From: JBCDJG01 sp038748065
GTDB lineage: Bacteria > Pseudomonadota > Gammaproteobacteria > Pseudomonadales > Halieaceae
Assembly (NCBI GenBank): GCA_038748065.1
Contig: JBCDJG010000006.1
Coordinates: forward strand, 68,269 to 132,268
DNA: 64,000 bases
Direction of reading: 5' to 3'
The notes beneath the pieces are model-generated. The model worked only from the letters and a program-made list of their open reading frames with translations, was not told where the DNA came from and ran no database searches. Below, in pieces: positions 40,648-49,257 of the stretch. Made by a program: the position numbers and the translations under genes. The stretch's first letter is position 1; each line of letters opens with the position of its first letter.

Positions 40648-41490
40648 GTGACTCGATCAGCCATCTTTGGGTTAGCGCTGTGGTTCGCCAAGGCCGCTGC
40701 GTTCGCGCAGGTCTCTGAGCCGGTGGACTGTGTCCAGATGCAGGGCGACCTGACGCCGGGCGGCCTGGTCTGGGCACGGGTCGCACCGGGCAGCCGCGCC
40801 ACCGTCAACGGCGAGGCTCTGGTCGTGTTGGCGGATGGCACTACCCTTTTTGGATTGGGTCGTGATGCTACAAGCCCGATTGCGCTGACAGTGGAGGGGC
40901 CACAAGCCTGCGAGCGCGAGATTGCGATAAGTCCGCGGGAATACAATGTTCAGCGTATCGAGGGCGTGCCGCAAAACACCGTCACGCCGCCGGCGGAGCT
41001 CACCGAGCGCATTGCGCGTGAGCGAGCCCTGGTGGGCGCTGCGAAGGGCCAGAATATAGAGCGGCCTGATCTGTGGGCCGCAGCGAAGGCGGGCTTCAGC
41101 TGGCCAGCAACGGGCCGTATTTCGGGCGTATACGGCAGCCAGCGCATCTACAACGGCACGCCGAGAAGCCCGCACTACGGCATTGATATTGCCATCCCGA
41201 CCGGTACACCGGTGTATGCCCCGGCACCCGGGGTAGTGACTCTGGCAGAACCGGACCTCTTTTACTCCGGCGGCACCGTGATTCTCGATCATGGCTACCG
41301 GCTATCATCCTCCTTCCTGCACTTGAGCAAGCTGCACGTTGCGGTGGGCCAGGAATTAGAGGCGGGTGAACTGCTCGGCGAGGTCGGCGCTTCGGGCCGC
41401 GCGACCGGGCCGCATCTTGACTGGCGTATGAGCTGGCGCAGCCATCGCGTCGACCCACAGCTGCTGGTGCCGCCTATGCCCAAGCCCTGA
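40648..41490 (+). CDS. M23-family (LytM) peptidase, secreted
   Basis: The product is 280 aa from GTG 40648, which follows AGAGGG at 10 nt and directly opens a signal peptide (SAIFGLALWFAKAAAFA); ATG 40606 in the same frame is less likely. The C-terminal LytM domain carries HYGIDIAIPTGTPVYAPAPGVV, ILDHGYRLSSSFLHLSKL and GPHLDWRM. In classical M23 peptidases the last motif is HxH; here the second position is Asp (HLD). The protein probably acts on cell-wall peptides or serves as a hydrolase activator. It lies between greB and trm112. Confidence 0.85.
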   Translation: MTRSAIFGLALWFAKAAAFAQVSEPVDCVQMQGDLTPGGLVWARVAPGSRATVNGEALVVLADGTTLFGLGRDATSPIALTVEGPQACEREIAISPREYNVQRIEGVPQNTVTPPAELTERIARERALVGAAKGQNIERPDLWAAAKAGFSWPATGRISGVYGSQRIYNGTPRSPHYGIDIAIPTGTPVYAPAPGVVTLAEPDLFYSGGTVILDHGYRLSSSFLHLSKLHVAVGQELEAGELLGEVGASGRATGPHLDWRMSWRSHRVDPQLLVPPMPKP

Positions 41491-41532
41491 AAAAAACCGT
41501 ATAATCGGGCCCCTTTTTTGTGGCGCGCAGCA

Positions 41533-41718
41533 ATGATCGACAAGAAGTTACTCAGCATTCTGGTTTGCCCGGTGAGCAAGGCGCCGCTGGAGTACGACGA
41601 GGCGAAAGATGAGCTGGTCTGTAAGGCCAGCGGCCTGGCCTATCCGGTTCGCGATGGTATTCCGGTGATGCTGGAAAGCGAGGCGCGTCAGCTCACAGCA
41701 GACGAGAAACTGGGCTAA
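41533..41718 (+). CDS. Trm112-family small zinc-binding-like protein
   Basis: The product is 61 aa from ATG 41533. MIDKKLLSILVCPVSKAPLEYDE and AYPVRDGIPVMLESEARQL are the two conserved stretches of the bacterial Trm112/YcaR family. Eukaryotic Trm112 activates methyltransferases; the bacterial role is not settled. Its TAA overlaps the HIT gene ATG by one base. A TATAAT sequence at 41500-41505 may serve as a -10 box for this and the next genes. Confidence 0.88.
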   Translation: MIDKKLLSILVCPVSKAPLEYDEAKDELVCKASGLAYPVRDGIPVMLESEARQLTADEKLG

Positions 41719-42068
41719 TGGCAGATACAATTTTTGGCAAGATGGCGCGAGGCGAATTCCCGGCGGAGTTTATCTACGAGGATGAGCGTTGCTTCGCCAT
41801 ACATGACATTAACCCACAGGCGCCGGTGCATGTGCTGGTGATACCCAAGGCCGAAGACATACCCCGGCTGGTAGATGCCAAAGAGGAGCACGAAAGCCTG
41901 CTGGGGCACCTCATGCTCGTAGCGGGCAAGGTCGCCGCGGAGCTGGGCGTAGGCGATGCGTTTCGTCTCGTCGTGAATAACGGTGAAGGCGCCGGCCAGA
42001 CCGTGTTTCACCTGCACCTGCACATTATCGCCGGGCGTTCGTTCGCCGAAGGCCAGATGGCTGGCTGA
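41718..42068 (+). CDS. HIT-family (HinT-like) nucleotide hydrolase
   Basis: The product is 116 aa, typical for HinT. The histidine triad FHLHLHIIAG is at about residue 96-105, preceded by family segments FGKMARGEFPAEFIYEDERC and HVLVIPKAEDIPRL. HinT hydrolyses phosphoramidates of purine nucleotides, including aminoacyl-AMP, which suits its position 29 bp before alaS. It is translationally coupled to the Trm112 gene. Confidence 0.93.
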   Translation: MADTIFGKMARGEFPAEFIYEDERCFAIHDINPQAPVHVLVIPKAEDIPRLVDAKEEHESLLGHLMLVAGKVAAELGVGDAFRLVVNNGEGAGQTVFHLHLHIIAGRSFAEGQMAG

Positions 42069-42097
42069 GCGCCGGCCACTCACGATTAGAGACCGCT

Positions 42098-44698
42098 ATG
42101 AAGACCGGAGAAATCCGCGAGGCCTTTCTCGCCTATTTTGAAGAACAGGGCCATACGCGCGTGCCCAGCTCGTCGCTGGTGCCCCACGATGACCCAACCC
42201 TGCTGTTCACGAACGCGGGCATGAACCAGTTCAAGGATACGTTTCTTGGCGCAGACCCGCGCAGCTACGTGCGCGCGACCTCAAGCCAGCGCTGCGTTCG
42301 TGCCGGCGGCAAGCACAATGACCTCGAGAATGTCGGCTATACGGCGCGGCACCATACTTTCTTTGAGATGCTCGGAAACTTCAGCTTCGGCGATTACTTC
42401 AAGACCGACGCCATCCGCTTTGCCTGGGGATTTCTCACCGGCACCCTGGGCCTGCCGCCGGAGCGGCTGTGGGTGACCTGTCATGTCTCCGACGATGAGG
42501 CGGAGGAAATCTGGGTCAATGAAATAGGCTTCCCGCGAGAGCGAATATCCCGGCTCGATGAGGACAACTTCTGGCAGATGGGCGATACCGGCCCCTGCGG
42601 TCCATGTACAGAGATTTTCTATGATCACGGGCCGGACGTGCCAGGCGGCCCGCCCGGCTCACCCGATGATGACCTGGATCGTTACATCGAGATCTGGAAT
42701 CTCGTGTTTATGCAGTTCAATCGCGATGCCTCCGGTGAGATGAAGCCTCTGCCCAAGCCATCCGTTGATACGGGTATGGGACTGGAACGCATAGCCGCGG
42801 TGATGCAACACGTCCACAGCAATTACGAAATCGACCTGTTTGCCGCGCTGATCCGCGCGACCGCTGAGGCGCTGGGCACCCGGGATATCGAGGACAAGTC
42901 GCTGCGTGTGATTGCAGACCACATCCGCTCCTGTGCCTTCCTGATCACGGATGGTGTACTGCCGGGCAATGAAGGCCGGGGCTATGTGCTGCGCCGTATT
43001 CTGCGCCGCGCCATCCGCCACGGTAACAAGCTGGGCGCAACGGGGCCCTTCTTCCATAAGCTGGTGCCCACCCTGGTTGATCAGATGGGGCAGGCCTTTC
43101 CGGAGCTGGCGAAGGCCGGCGATGCTGTGCAGAAGGCGCTCCTGGCCGAGGAAGAGCAGTTTGCCAAAACGCTCGATAAGGGCATGGCTATCCTCGAAGA
43201 AGCGCTGGCGGCGCTGGATGGAACCGAGATACCCGGGCAAGTGGTGTTCAAACTCTACGACACCTACGGCTTCCCCACGGACCTGACCAACGATATCGCC
43301 CGAGAGCGCGGCCTGACGCTGGACATGGCCGGCTATGACGCAGCCATGGACGAACAACGGAACCGCTCGCAGGAGGGCGGCGCCTTCAAGGTCGACTACA
43401 ACGACATGCTTACGCTGGAAGGTAGCACTGATTTTCTTGGCTACGAGTGTACTGAAAGCGAAGGCAGGGTGACTGCCTTGCTGCGCGCAGGCGAAAGCGT
43501 TGAGCTCATGGCCACCGATGAAGTGGGCGCGCTCGTACTGGATGCAACACCCTTCTATGCCGAGAGCGGCGGACAGGTAGGCGATACCGGTTACCTGACG
43601 GCGGCCGGAGTGAAGCTGGAGGTGACGGACACCACGAAGGCGGGCGACCAGCATGTGCACCATGTGAAAGTGCTCGAGGGCAGCATTGCGGTGGGGGATA
43701 CCGTATTGGCGACGGCCGATGCAGGCGTTCGCCAGCGTACCAGGCTGAACCACTCCGCGACGCACCTGATGCACGAAGCGCTGCGACGCGTGCTCGGGGA
43801 GCATGTGGCGCAGAAAGGCTCGCTGGTGGATTCCGAGCGGCTGCGCTTCGATTTCTCTCACGGAGAAGCGGTGAGTGCCGCGGAACTGAAAACGATCGAA
43901 AACATGGTGAACGCGCAGGTGCGTGCTAATACCGAGGTCACGACCCGCCTGATGGACATGGAATCGGCCATTGAGGCCGGTGCCATGGCGCTCTTTGGTG
44001 AGAAGTACGGTGATGAAGTGCGCGTGCTCAGCATGGGCGAAGACAGCTTTTCGGTGGAGCTCTGTGGCGGCACCCACGTGGATCGGACGGGCGATATTGG
44101 CCTGATGCGCATTGTTAGCGAATCCGGTGTAGCGGCCGGTGTCCGGCGTATAGAAGCTGTAACCGGGGAGGGCGCCCTGGCCTTGATTGACCGAGCTGAA
44201 GCGCAGTTGGCCGAGGTGCGTGAGGCGGTGAAGGCCGGTGCCGATAATGTGGCGGATAAAGTAGCGGCCCTGCGCAGCGATAACCGCGAACTGGAAAAGG
44301 AGATCGGCCGGCTGAAGCAGAAATTGGCCACCGGTGCCGGTAGCGACCTGACCGCTGACGCAGTTGAGGTTGCAGGTGTGAAGGTGCTTGCAGCTGTTGT
44401 TGAGGGCGCTGATGCCAAATCCCTGCGCGACACCATGGACCAGGTGAAAAACAAGCTGGGCAGTGCGGTCGTGCTTCTAGCCGCCGTAGACGGTGACAAG
44501 GTGCCACTGGTGGCCGGCGTTACCAAAGATCTGACCGACCGGGTGAAGGCCGGCGATCTGATGAAGGAATTCGCCGGGCGCCTGGGCGGCAAAGGCGGTG
44601 GCCGACCAGATATGGCTCAGGGCGGCGGCTCTGATGCCGCAGGCCTGCCTGAGGCGCTGAAAGCCGTACCGGGTTGGGTGGAAGGCCATATCACATGA
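42098..44698 (+). CDS. alaS: Alanyl-tRNA synthetase
   Basis: The product is 866 aa. It is a class II synthetase with all parts: the catalytic core (PSSSLVPHDDPTLLFTNAGM; RHHTFFEMLGNFSFGDYF), the tRNA-recognition helices, the editing domain with HSATHLMHEALR and CGGTHV, a coiled coil rich in Glu and Lys (about 690-750) and the DHHA1 C-terminal domain ending in GGKGGGRPDMAQGG. It charges tRNA-Ala and hydrolyses misacylated Ser- or Gly-tRNA. Its TGA overlaps the ATG of lysC. Confidence 0.98.
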   Translation: MKTGEIREAFLAYFEEQGHTRVPSSSLVPHDDPTLLFTNAGMNQFKDTFLGADPRSYVRATSSQRCVRAGGKHNDLENVGYTARHHTFFEMLGNFSFGDYFKTDAIRFAWGFLTGTLGLPPERLWVTCHVSDDEAEEIWVNEIGFPRERISRLDEDNFWQMGDTGPCGPCTEIFYDHGPDVPGGPPGSPDDDLDRYIEIWNLVFMQFNRDASGEMKPLPKPSVDTGMGLERIAAVMQHVHSNYEIDLFAALIRATAEALGTRDIEDKSLRVIADHIRSCAFLITDGVLPGNEGRGYVLRRILRRAIRHGNKLGATGPFFHKLVPTLVDQMGQAFPELAKAGDAVQKALLAEEEQFAKTLDKGMAILEEALAALDGTEIPGQVVFKLYDTYGFPTDLTNDIARERGLTLDMAGYDAAMDEQRNRSQEGGAFKVDYNDMLTLEGSTDFLGYECTESEGRVTALLRAGESVELMATDEVGALVLDATPFYAESGGQVGDTGYLTAAGVKLEVTDTTKAGDQHVHHVKVLEGSIAVGDTVLATADAGVRQRTRLNHSATHLMHEALRRVLGEHVAQKGSLVDSERLRFDFSHGEAVSAAELKTIENMVNAQVRANTEVTTRLMDMESAIEAGAMALFGEKYGDEVRVLSMGEDSFSVELCGGTHVDRTGDIGLMRIVSESGVAAGVRRIEAVTGEGALALIDRAEAQLAEVREAVKAGADNVADKVAALRSDNRELEKEIGRLKQKLATGAGSDLTADAVEVAGVKVLAAVVEGADAKSLRDTMDQVKNKLGSAVVLLAAVDGDKVPLVAGVTKDLTDRVKAGDLMKEFAGRLGGKGGGRPDMAQGGGSDAAGLPEALKAVPGWVEGHIT

Positions 44699-45936
44699 GC
44701 CTCGTCGTCCAAAAGTTCGGCGGTACCTCCGTCGGCTCCATCGAGCGCATCGAGCACGTGGCGGAGAAGGTTAAAGCCTTCCGCGAGGGCGGAGATGAGG
44801 TCGTGGTCGTGGTTTCTGCCATGTCGGGTGAGACAAACCGCCTGATTGGCCTCGCTCACGAAGTCCAGGACCGCCCCGTGCCGCGAGAGATGGATGTGTT
44901 GGTATCCACCGGCGAGCAGGTCACGACCGCGCTGCTCTCCATGGCACTTAATAAGCGCGGTGTTAAGGCCAAAAGCTACAACGGCAGCCAGGTGCGCATT
45001 CTCACCGACGACGCGCATACCAAGGCGCGCATCAAGGATATTGACGACGAGCGCCTGCATGCAGACCTCGAAGATGGCTATGTAATCGTTGTGGCAGGCT
45101 TTCAGGGTGTAGATGAGGCGGGGAATATCACCACGCTGGGCCGCGGTGGCTCAGACACCACCGCAGTTGCCCTGGCGGCCGCGCTTAAGGCCGATGAGTG
45201 CCAGATCTACACAGACGTGGATGGCGTGTACACCACCGACCCACGCGTGGTGGACGGCGCGCGCCGCCTCGACAAAATCACCTTTGAAGAAATGCTGGAG
45301 ATGGCCAGCATGGGCTCGAAGGTGCTGCAAATTCGGGCGGTGGAATTCGCCGGTAAATACAATGTGCCTCTGCGCGTTCTGCACAGTTTCCAGGACGGCC
45401 CGGGCACACTCATCTCCCTGGAGGATGTGAACGACATGGAAACCCCAACGATTGCCGGCATCGCCTTCAATCGCGACGAGGCCAAGCTCACCATATTGGG
45501 CGTGCCCGACACGCCCGGCGTGGCCTATGGAATTCTGGGCCCGATCGGTGAGGCTAATATCGAGGTAGATGTCATTGTGCAGAACGTGGCCGACGACAAC
45601 ACCACGGATTTCACCTTCACCGTGGCCCGTGGTGACCTCGAGCGTGCCGAGGAGATCCTCGGTGAAGTGGCCCAAAAACTGGGCGCGAGCGAGGTGCGTT
45701 CAGACGCTCGCATCGCCAAGGTCTCTGTTGTTGGTGTGGGCATGCGCTCGCACTCGGGTGTGGCTAGCCAGATGTTCGCCACGCTGGCCGAGCTTGGCAT
45801 CAACATTCAGATGATCACCACAAGCGAGATTAAGATCTCCGTAATTATCGAGGAAAAGTTCCTTGAACTCGCCGTGCGCGGCCTGCACTCATCATTTGGG
45901 CTCGACACGGAACCCACCGACGAAAGCGCTGCCTAA
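44695..45936 (+). CDS. lysC: Aspartate kinase
   Basis: The product is 413 aa from ATG 44695, which overlaps the alaS stop (ATGA). The kinase domain begins LVVQKFGGTSVGS and contains GRGGSDTTAVALAAAL and TDVDGVYTTDPRV. Two C-terminal ACT domains (LTILGVPDTPGVAYGILG; VSVVGVGMRSHSGVASQMF) form the allosteric part, normally sensing lysine and threonine. It makes aspartyl phosphate for lysine, methionine and threonine synthesis. The order alaS-lysC-csrA is conserved in pseudomonad-like Gammaproteobacteria. Confidence 0.97.
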   Translation: MSLVVQKFGGTSVGSIERIEHVAEKVKAFREGGDEVVVVVSAMSGETNRLIGLAHEVQDRPVPREMDVLVSTGEQVTTALLSMALNKRGVKAKSYNGSQVRILTDDAHTKARIKDIDDERLHADLEDGYVIVVAGFQGVDEAGNITTLGRGGSDTTAVALAAALKADECQIYTDVDGVYTTDPRVVDGARRLDKITFEEMLEMASMGSKVLQIRAVEFAGKYNVPLRVLHSFQDGPGTLISLEDVNDMETPTIAGIAFNRDEAKLTILGVPDTPGVAYGILGPIGEANIEVDVIVQNVADDNTTDFTFTVARGDLERAEEILGEVAQKLGASEVRSDARIAKVSVVGVGMRSHSGVASQMFATLAELGINIQMITTSEIKISVIIEEKFLELAVRGLHSSFGLDTEPTDESAA

Positions 45937-46095
45937 GCATATGGCACCCGAGTGATAGGAGGGGTCCAGCGGCTTCTGCGGCTCGCCCCTTACGCCGGGA
46001 AGCGCGCCACAAAGCCCAAAACCAGGTTTCTTGCTGCCTTTGCAAATCCCCGGTATTGGACTAAAACTAACGTACAGCGCCAGTAGGTAAAGGAT

Positions 46096-46290
46096 ATGTT
46101 GATTTTGACACGCAGGGTGGGTGAATCCCTTATGGTCGGTGAGGAAATCACCGTCACCGTTCTGGGTGTCAAAGGCAACCAGGTGCGTATTGGCGTCAAT
46201 GCGCCCCGGGATGTTTCCGTCCACCGCGAAGAGATCTTCAACCGGATTCAGGACGACGGTGAAAAGCCTGCTGACAAGCCAGCCGAGTAG
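46096..46290 (+). CDS. csrA: Carbon storage regulator, RNA-binding protein CsrA
   Basis: The product is 64 aa. LILTRRVGESLMVG and VRIGVNAPRDVSVHREEI are hallmarks of CsrA/RsmA, a dimer that binds GGA motifs in mRNA leaders and represses or stabilises them. The key RNA-contact residues Leu4 and Arg44 regions appear intact. AAAGGAT lies immediately before the start. A 160-bp gap with no gene separates it from lysC and should hold its promoter. Confidence 0.97.
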   Translation: MLILTRRVGESLMVGEEITVTVLGVKGNQVRIGVNAPRDVSVHREEIFNRIQDDGEKPADKPAE

Positions 46291-46301
46291 CGCGATCTCC
46301 C

Positions 46302-46329
46302 TTTGATTTCCCCTCCGTTATGGTATGAT
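46302..46329 (+). promoter_or_regulatory. Candidate promoter of tRNA-Ser
   Basis: TTTGAT (46302-46307) and TATGAT (46324-46329) are 16 nt apart, followed by a GC-rich discriminator (GCCGCGC) typical of stable-RNA promoters. The tRNA starts 47 nt after the -10 box. Confidence 0.5.
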
Positions 46330-46376
46330 GCCGCGCTCTCGGCAGGGGCAGGTTTTGCAACTTCCGAGACACCCAC

Positions 46377-46466
46377 GGAGAGCTGGCCGAGTGGTCGAAG
46401 GCGCACCCCTGCTAAGGGTGTATAGGTTGATCCCTATCGAGGGTTCGAATCCCTCGCTCTCCGCCA
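46377..46466 (+). tRNA. tRNA-Ser (GCU), CCA encoded
   Basis: The acceptor arm GGAGAGC (46377-46383) pairs with GCTCTCC (46456-46462), followed by discriminator G and an encoded CCA (46464-46466). The anticodon GCT lies at 46411-46413 within the stem-loop CCCCTGCTAAGGG and reads AGC/AGU serine codons. A long variable arm (TATAGGTTGATCCCTATC) confirms a class II tRNA. It follows csrA, the usual gammaproteobacterial order. Confidence 0.97.
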
Positions 46467-46474
46467 TCTGAAAT

Positions 46475-46502
46475 AAGAAAGGCACCCTCGGGTGCCTTTC
46501 TT
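46475..46502 (+). terminator. Rho-independent terminator after tRNA-Ser
   Basis: AAGAAAGGCACCC (46475-46487) pairs exactly with GGGTGCCTTTCTT (46490-46502), a 13-bp stem whose right arm ends in a T-rich stretch, 8 bp after the tRNA CCA. Confidence 0.9.
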
Positions 46503-46548
46503 GTTTCAGCCAGCTGCGAGCGCGGTCTTGGTTCGAACCCTTGCTCGA

Positions 46549-46631
46549 AAAACTCTCCCTAAGGGAGAGTTTTGACGCCGCAGCGTAGCGAAGGCGCCCC
46601 GCAGGGGGTCGGAACACCCCGTAGGGTGTTC
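46549..46631. repeat. Cluster of three inverted repeats downstream of tRNA-Ser
   Basis: In 83 bp there are three hairpins: AAAACTCTCCCT with its complement (46549-46573, 12-bp arms around one central base), CCCC-GCA-GGGG (46597-46607, flanked by complementary CGCC/GGCG), and GAACACCC-CGTA-GGGTGTTC (46612-46631, perfect 8-bp arms). The packing resembles a palindromic intergenic repeat or the remnant of a small mobile element. Whether it recurs in the genome cannot be seen here. Confidence 0.6.
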
Positions 46632-46935
46632 TGATCAATCCCTCGCCCGGAGTGCTAAGACTTGGCCGATAGTCCGGTCTGAGAGATCTGTAGTGGAGCT
46701 AGTAGACCTCCAGCCCAAACCCAGAACCACACCTCACGTCGCATCCTTACAGAACGCCAACCAACACTGCTCACCGGGCTCACGTACGGCGCTCGGCGGA
46801 CAACTGGAGAGGTTCAGTGAACAAACCCAGATGAGCTCTTAGGCGCCTGGCTCGAGAGGCTCTCTGAAAAAAGCACTCGATGATCTGTACGGGTGCGTCG
46901 CAGGCGTTTTAGATTGAATGCTCGGGATCCCCCGT
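46632..46935. other. Gene-free stretch after tRNA-Ser
   Basis: About 300 bp with no convincing open frame on either strand. Base composition is more even than in the flanking GC-rich housekeeping genes. No tRNA-end duplication, integrase or clear terminator was found. It separates the tRNA/repeat block from the beta-helix-like gene and may be remnant DNA. Confidence 0.5.
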
Positions 46936-48168
46936 CTAGGGGCATAGAACTTGATCACCCGTGCCTGAAGTCTGCTGTGCAGTAGTGAAGGGCTGACAGG
47001 TAAAGTCTGCCCGATCGACAAAGCCCAGGCTTGAGAAAGATGAAAACTCTTCGATCGAGAACTGAGTATTCGAATCCACGGACACTGAGCCGCCTGCCCA
47101 CGAAACTTCAGAGCGGGCGATACGGACGGGATTGGAGTTTATGTTGACGTTTCCGATCGAGTTTACTGTAGCGAAACGCGAGTTCACAACGTCGAGCCTG
47201 CCACTGTCAAGCAGAACATCGCCACCATTGAGAAATGCTACCATTAGGGAGTCAAACATTTGGGTCTCTCCCTCCACTGAGAAGCCGTTGCTGCCCACAA
47301 AGACTTGCAGTCTAGAGGTTGAAATTGACAATGCGACGTTGCTGTCTGACCCTGAGACTATCTCAGCATCCAATAAATCAAGCTGAGCGTCCGAGGCCGT
47401 GAGTCCCCCGTCGAGGTTGAGTCCAGTCACTAACTGTTGACCATTACTAGCGCTTCCCTGAGCAACTGCGCCGTTCAATACCTGTAATGCATCTCGCGTG
47501 CCTTTGAGTTCAGTTAGCCCAAGCAATGAGACGGTGCTCTTATCGCTGACGAGTAATCCGCGCGATCCAGTGTCGTTCTCCACCGAGGAGTTGGTCATAG
47601 ATACACTGCTTTGTGAGGTAACCCGCATGAGCAGAGAATCCGAGCTTCCGTCATTGGTTACCACGAGATTTTCCAGGGCAGCCTGCGAGAACGTGACAGT
47701 GAGTGCGGTTCCAAATGCGGTACTGTTTGCCGCACTCGCGATTCTGAGGTCTGAGATAGACACGCCTGTAGAGGCGTCAATGAGTAGAGCCGGTTGGTCT
47801 CCGGATGTGCCTGTGATGCTCGCGCCTGACGCACCCACCAAGCTAACGTCGTGCATACCTCGAATCTGCACGGGCCCACACGCACCCGCCACGTTAACGC
47901 GGATGCGACCAAAGGGCCGTGTATCTAATGCTTCTTGGAGAGCGGCGGGGTTAGGCTCCAGCCCGGAGCAGTTGATATCCAGCTCGATTAGCTCGTAATT
48001 CGACAGCGCATCAATCCGTGAATTGAGGAACTCAAAGTTCTCGTTGACCTCGGCAGCAACAGCCGGCGTGTCCTCAACAAAGGTGTTCGGAAGGTCTGCA
48101 CTAACAAACGAGCTTATACTCAGAACCGCCGTGCTCAGTGCAGCTAATGGCAGATATCTGCATTTCAT
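46936..48168 (-). CDS. Secreted protein of unknown function, beta-helix-like
   Basis: The product is 410 aa with a signal peptide (LAALSTAVLSISSFVSA) and an N-terminal motif NTFVEDTPAVAAEVNENFEFLNSRID seen at the start of many secreted repeat proteins. The rest is rich in Ser, Asn, Val and Thr with recurring turns such as GVSISDLRI, SSVSMTNSSVEND, STVSLLGLTELKG and GGDVLLDSGRLDVVNSRF, a pattern of right-handed parallel beta-helices. Four cysteines are far apart (about residues 68, 96, 392, 409) and may form two disulfides. Codon use and GC content look lower than in nearby housekeeping genes. No enzyme motif is recognised; a surface or matrix role is only a guess. Confidence 0.75.
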   Translation of the reverse strand: MKCRYLPLAALSTAVLSISSFVSADLPNTFVEDTPAVAAEVNENFEFLNSRIDALSNYELIELDINCSGLEPNPAALQEALDTRPFGRIRVNVAGACGPVQIRGMHDVSLVGASGASITGTSGDQPALLIDASTGVSISDLRIASAANSTAFGTALTVTFSQAALENLVVTNDGSSDSLLMRVTSQSSVSMTNSSVENDTGSRGLLVSDKSTVSLLGLTELKGTRDALQVLNGAVAQGSASNGQQLVTGLNLDGGLTASDAQLDLLDAEIVSGSDSNVALSISTSRLQVFVGSNGFSVEGETQMFDSLMVAFLNGGDVLLDSGRLDVVNSRFATVNSIGNVNINSNPVRIARSEVSWAGGSVSVDSNTQFSIEEFSSFSSLGFVDRADFTCQPFTTAQQTSGTGDQVLCP

Positions 48169-48374
48169 CGCGCTTTATGCTCCTGTCCCGATCCACCCCG
48201 GTGGTTATGAAGCCTACAGTAAGTCTTGGCAACGATCCAACGTGGGACAGACTGCCTTCGGCCCCCATAGCTGCCACGCTCATGCCTCCAATTCCGCGCG
48301 CGTATCGCAGCCCACCGGCGAAGCCCCATCCACCGTATACTCCGTTTCTGATCTCAGCCAGTATGACGTGATGA

Positions 48375-49148
48375 ATGAGTGAATTTGATCTGCTGTACAT
48401 CTGCACAGATAACAACGCGACCTCCCGCGCAGGTCTTGAAAACCTGCACAAAGCAGGATTCAGCTGCCTTGTTATCGCGTATGAGCTACCCCACCTGCGC
48501 TATGACCCAAAGCAGCCTGAGGAGCTGTATTGCAAGCCCTTGCCTCATCGCAAGCGCTGGCTCAAGGATCAAAGCAGCACGGTATATTGTCATGCGCAGG
48601 GCATACCCTATTTCCTGACACACGAGACCGACCTCGACTCGCTGTTGCCCCTGCTGCGGGCCCTGCAGTTTGACTACGTGCTCATCAACGAGTGGTCTGC
48701 GAAGCTTTCAATGGATATAGCCCGTCTGGCCAAGATCGAGGCAATGAACTGCCACCCGAGCTTCTTGCCTGAATATCGTGGCGGCAATATCACTTATGCG
48801 CCCTTGATCAACGGCGAGACCGATTCGGGCCTTACGGTGCATGTTCTTACCGAGAAGTTCGATGCCGGAAAGATTCTCGCGCGCAGGCGTTTTCCAATCG
48901 CAAAGAACGAAACCACAGTAGGTCTAACCTTCAAGCGCTCGCTGTATGTTGGTGATGTGCTGCTTGAAGCGCTCGAAAAAGCAGGTAGGCCGTCAGAATA
49001 TCTGGAAAACCCGGAATCGCCATTCTGGTACAGGCAAAGTCGCCGGAGTTACGTGGCTTACCGTGTGATCAACTGGCTGCGCCGCATCATAGGCTTGCGC
49101 GGGCTACGCAGGAGTGCCGAAGCCGCTCGTTGGCTCGACAGACTCTGA
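48375..49148 (+). CDS. Formyltransferase-family protein
   Basis: The product is 257 aa. MNCHPSFLPEYRGGN (residues about 134-148) is the active-site loop of the methionyl-tRNA formyltransferase/GART superfamily, with the catalytic Asn-His pair. SGLTVHVLTEKFDAGKIL supplies the third catalytic residue, Asp. It is shorter than Fmt (about 310 aa) and lacks the tRNA-binding C-terminal domain, so it more likely formylates a small molecule, such as an amino sugar. The C-terminus is basic (RRIIGLRGLRRSAEAAR). It diverges from the beta-helix-like gene across about 205 bp. The substrate is unknown. Confidence 0.8.
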   Translation: MSEFDLLYICTDNNATSRAGLENLHKAGFSCLVIAYELPHLRYDPKQPEELYCKPLPHRKRWLKDQSSTVYCHAQGIPYFLTHETDLDSLLPLLRALQFDYVLINEWSAKLSMDIARLAKIEAMNCHPSFLPEYRGGNITYAPLINGETDSGLTVHVLTEKFDAGKILARRRFPIAKNETTVGLTFKRSLYVGDVLLEALEKAGRPSEYLENPESPFWYRQSRRSYVAYRVINWLRRIIGLRGLRRSAEAARWLDRL

Positions 49149-49257
49149 GATCCCGATATGGCCGAGCTAGATTTGATCTCTCACCTTTGATCGAGACGCA
49201 AGCTCACAACACGGCTCTCTGGTCTACACCAAGCTCGTGATGCACGCGAGAGAGTTG

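Noticed and set aside
42659..44077. 472-codon open frame on the minus strand inside alaS
   Set aside because: It lies wholly opposite a certain gene in GC-rich DNA, and its His- and Gln-rich translation has no recognisable domain.
46318..46638. Open frame of 106 codons antisense to tRNA-Ser
   Set aside because: The translation (GFEPSI and LSRGAPSTTRP type) is the well-known spurious product of tRNA-Ser antisense sequence; no start signal or conservation expected.
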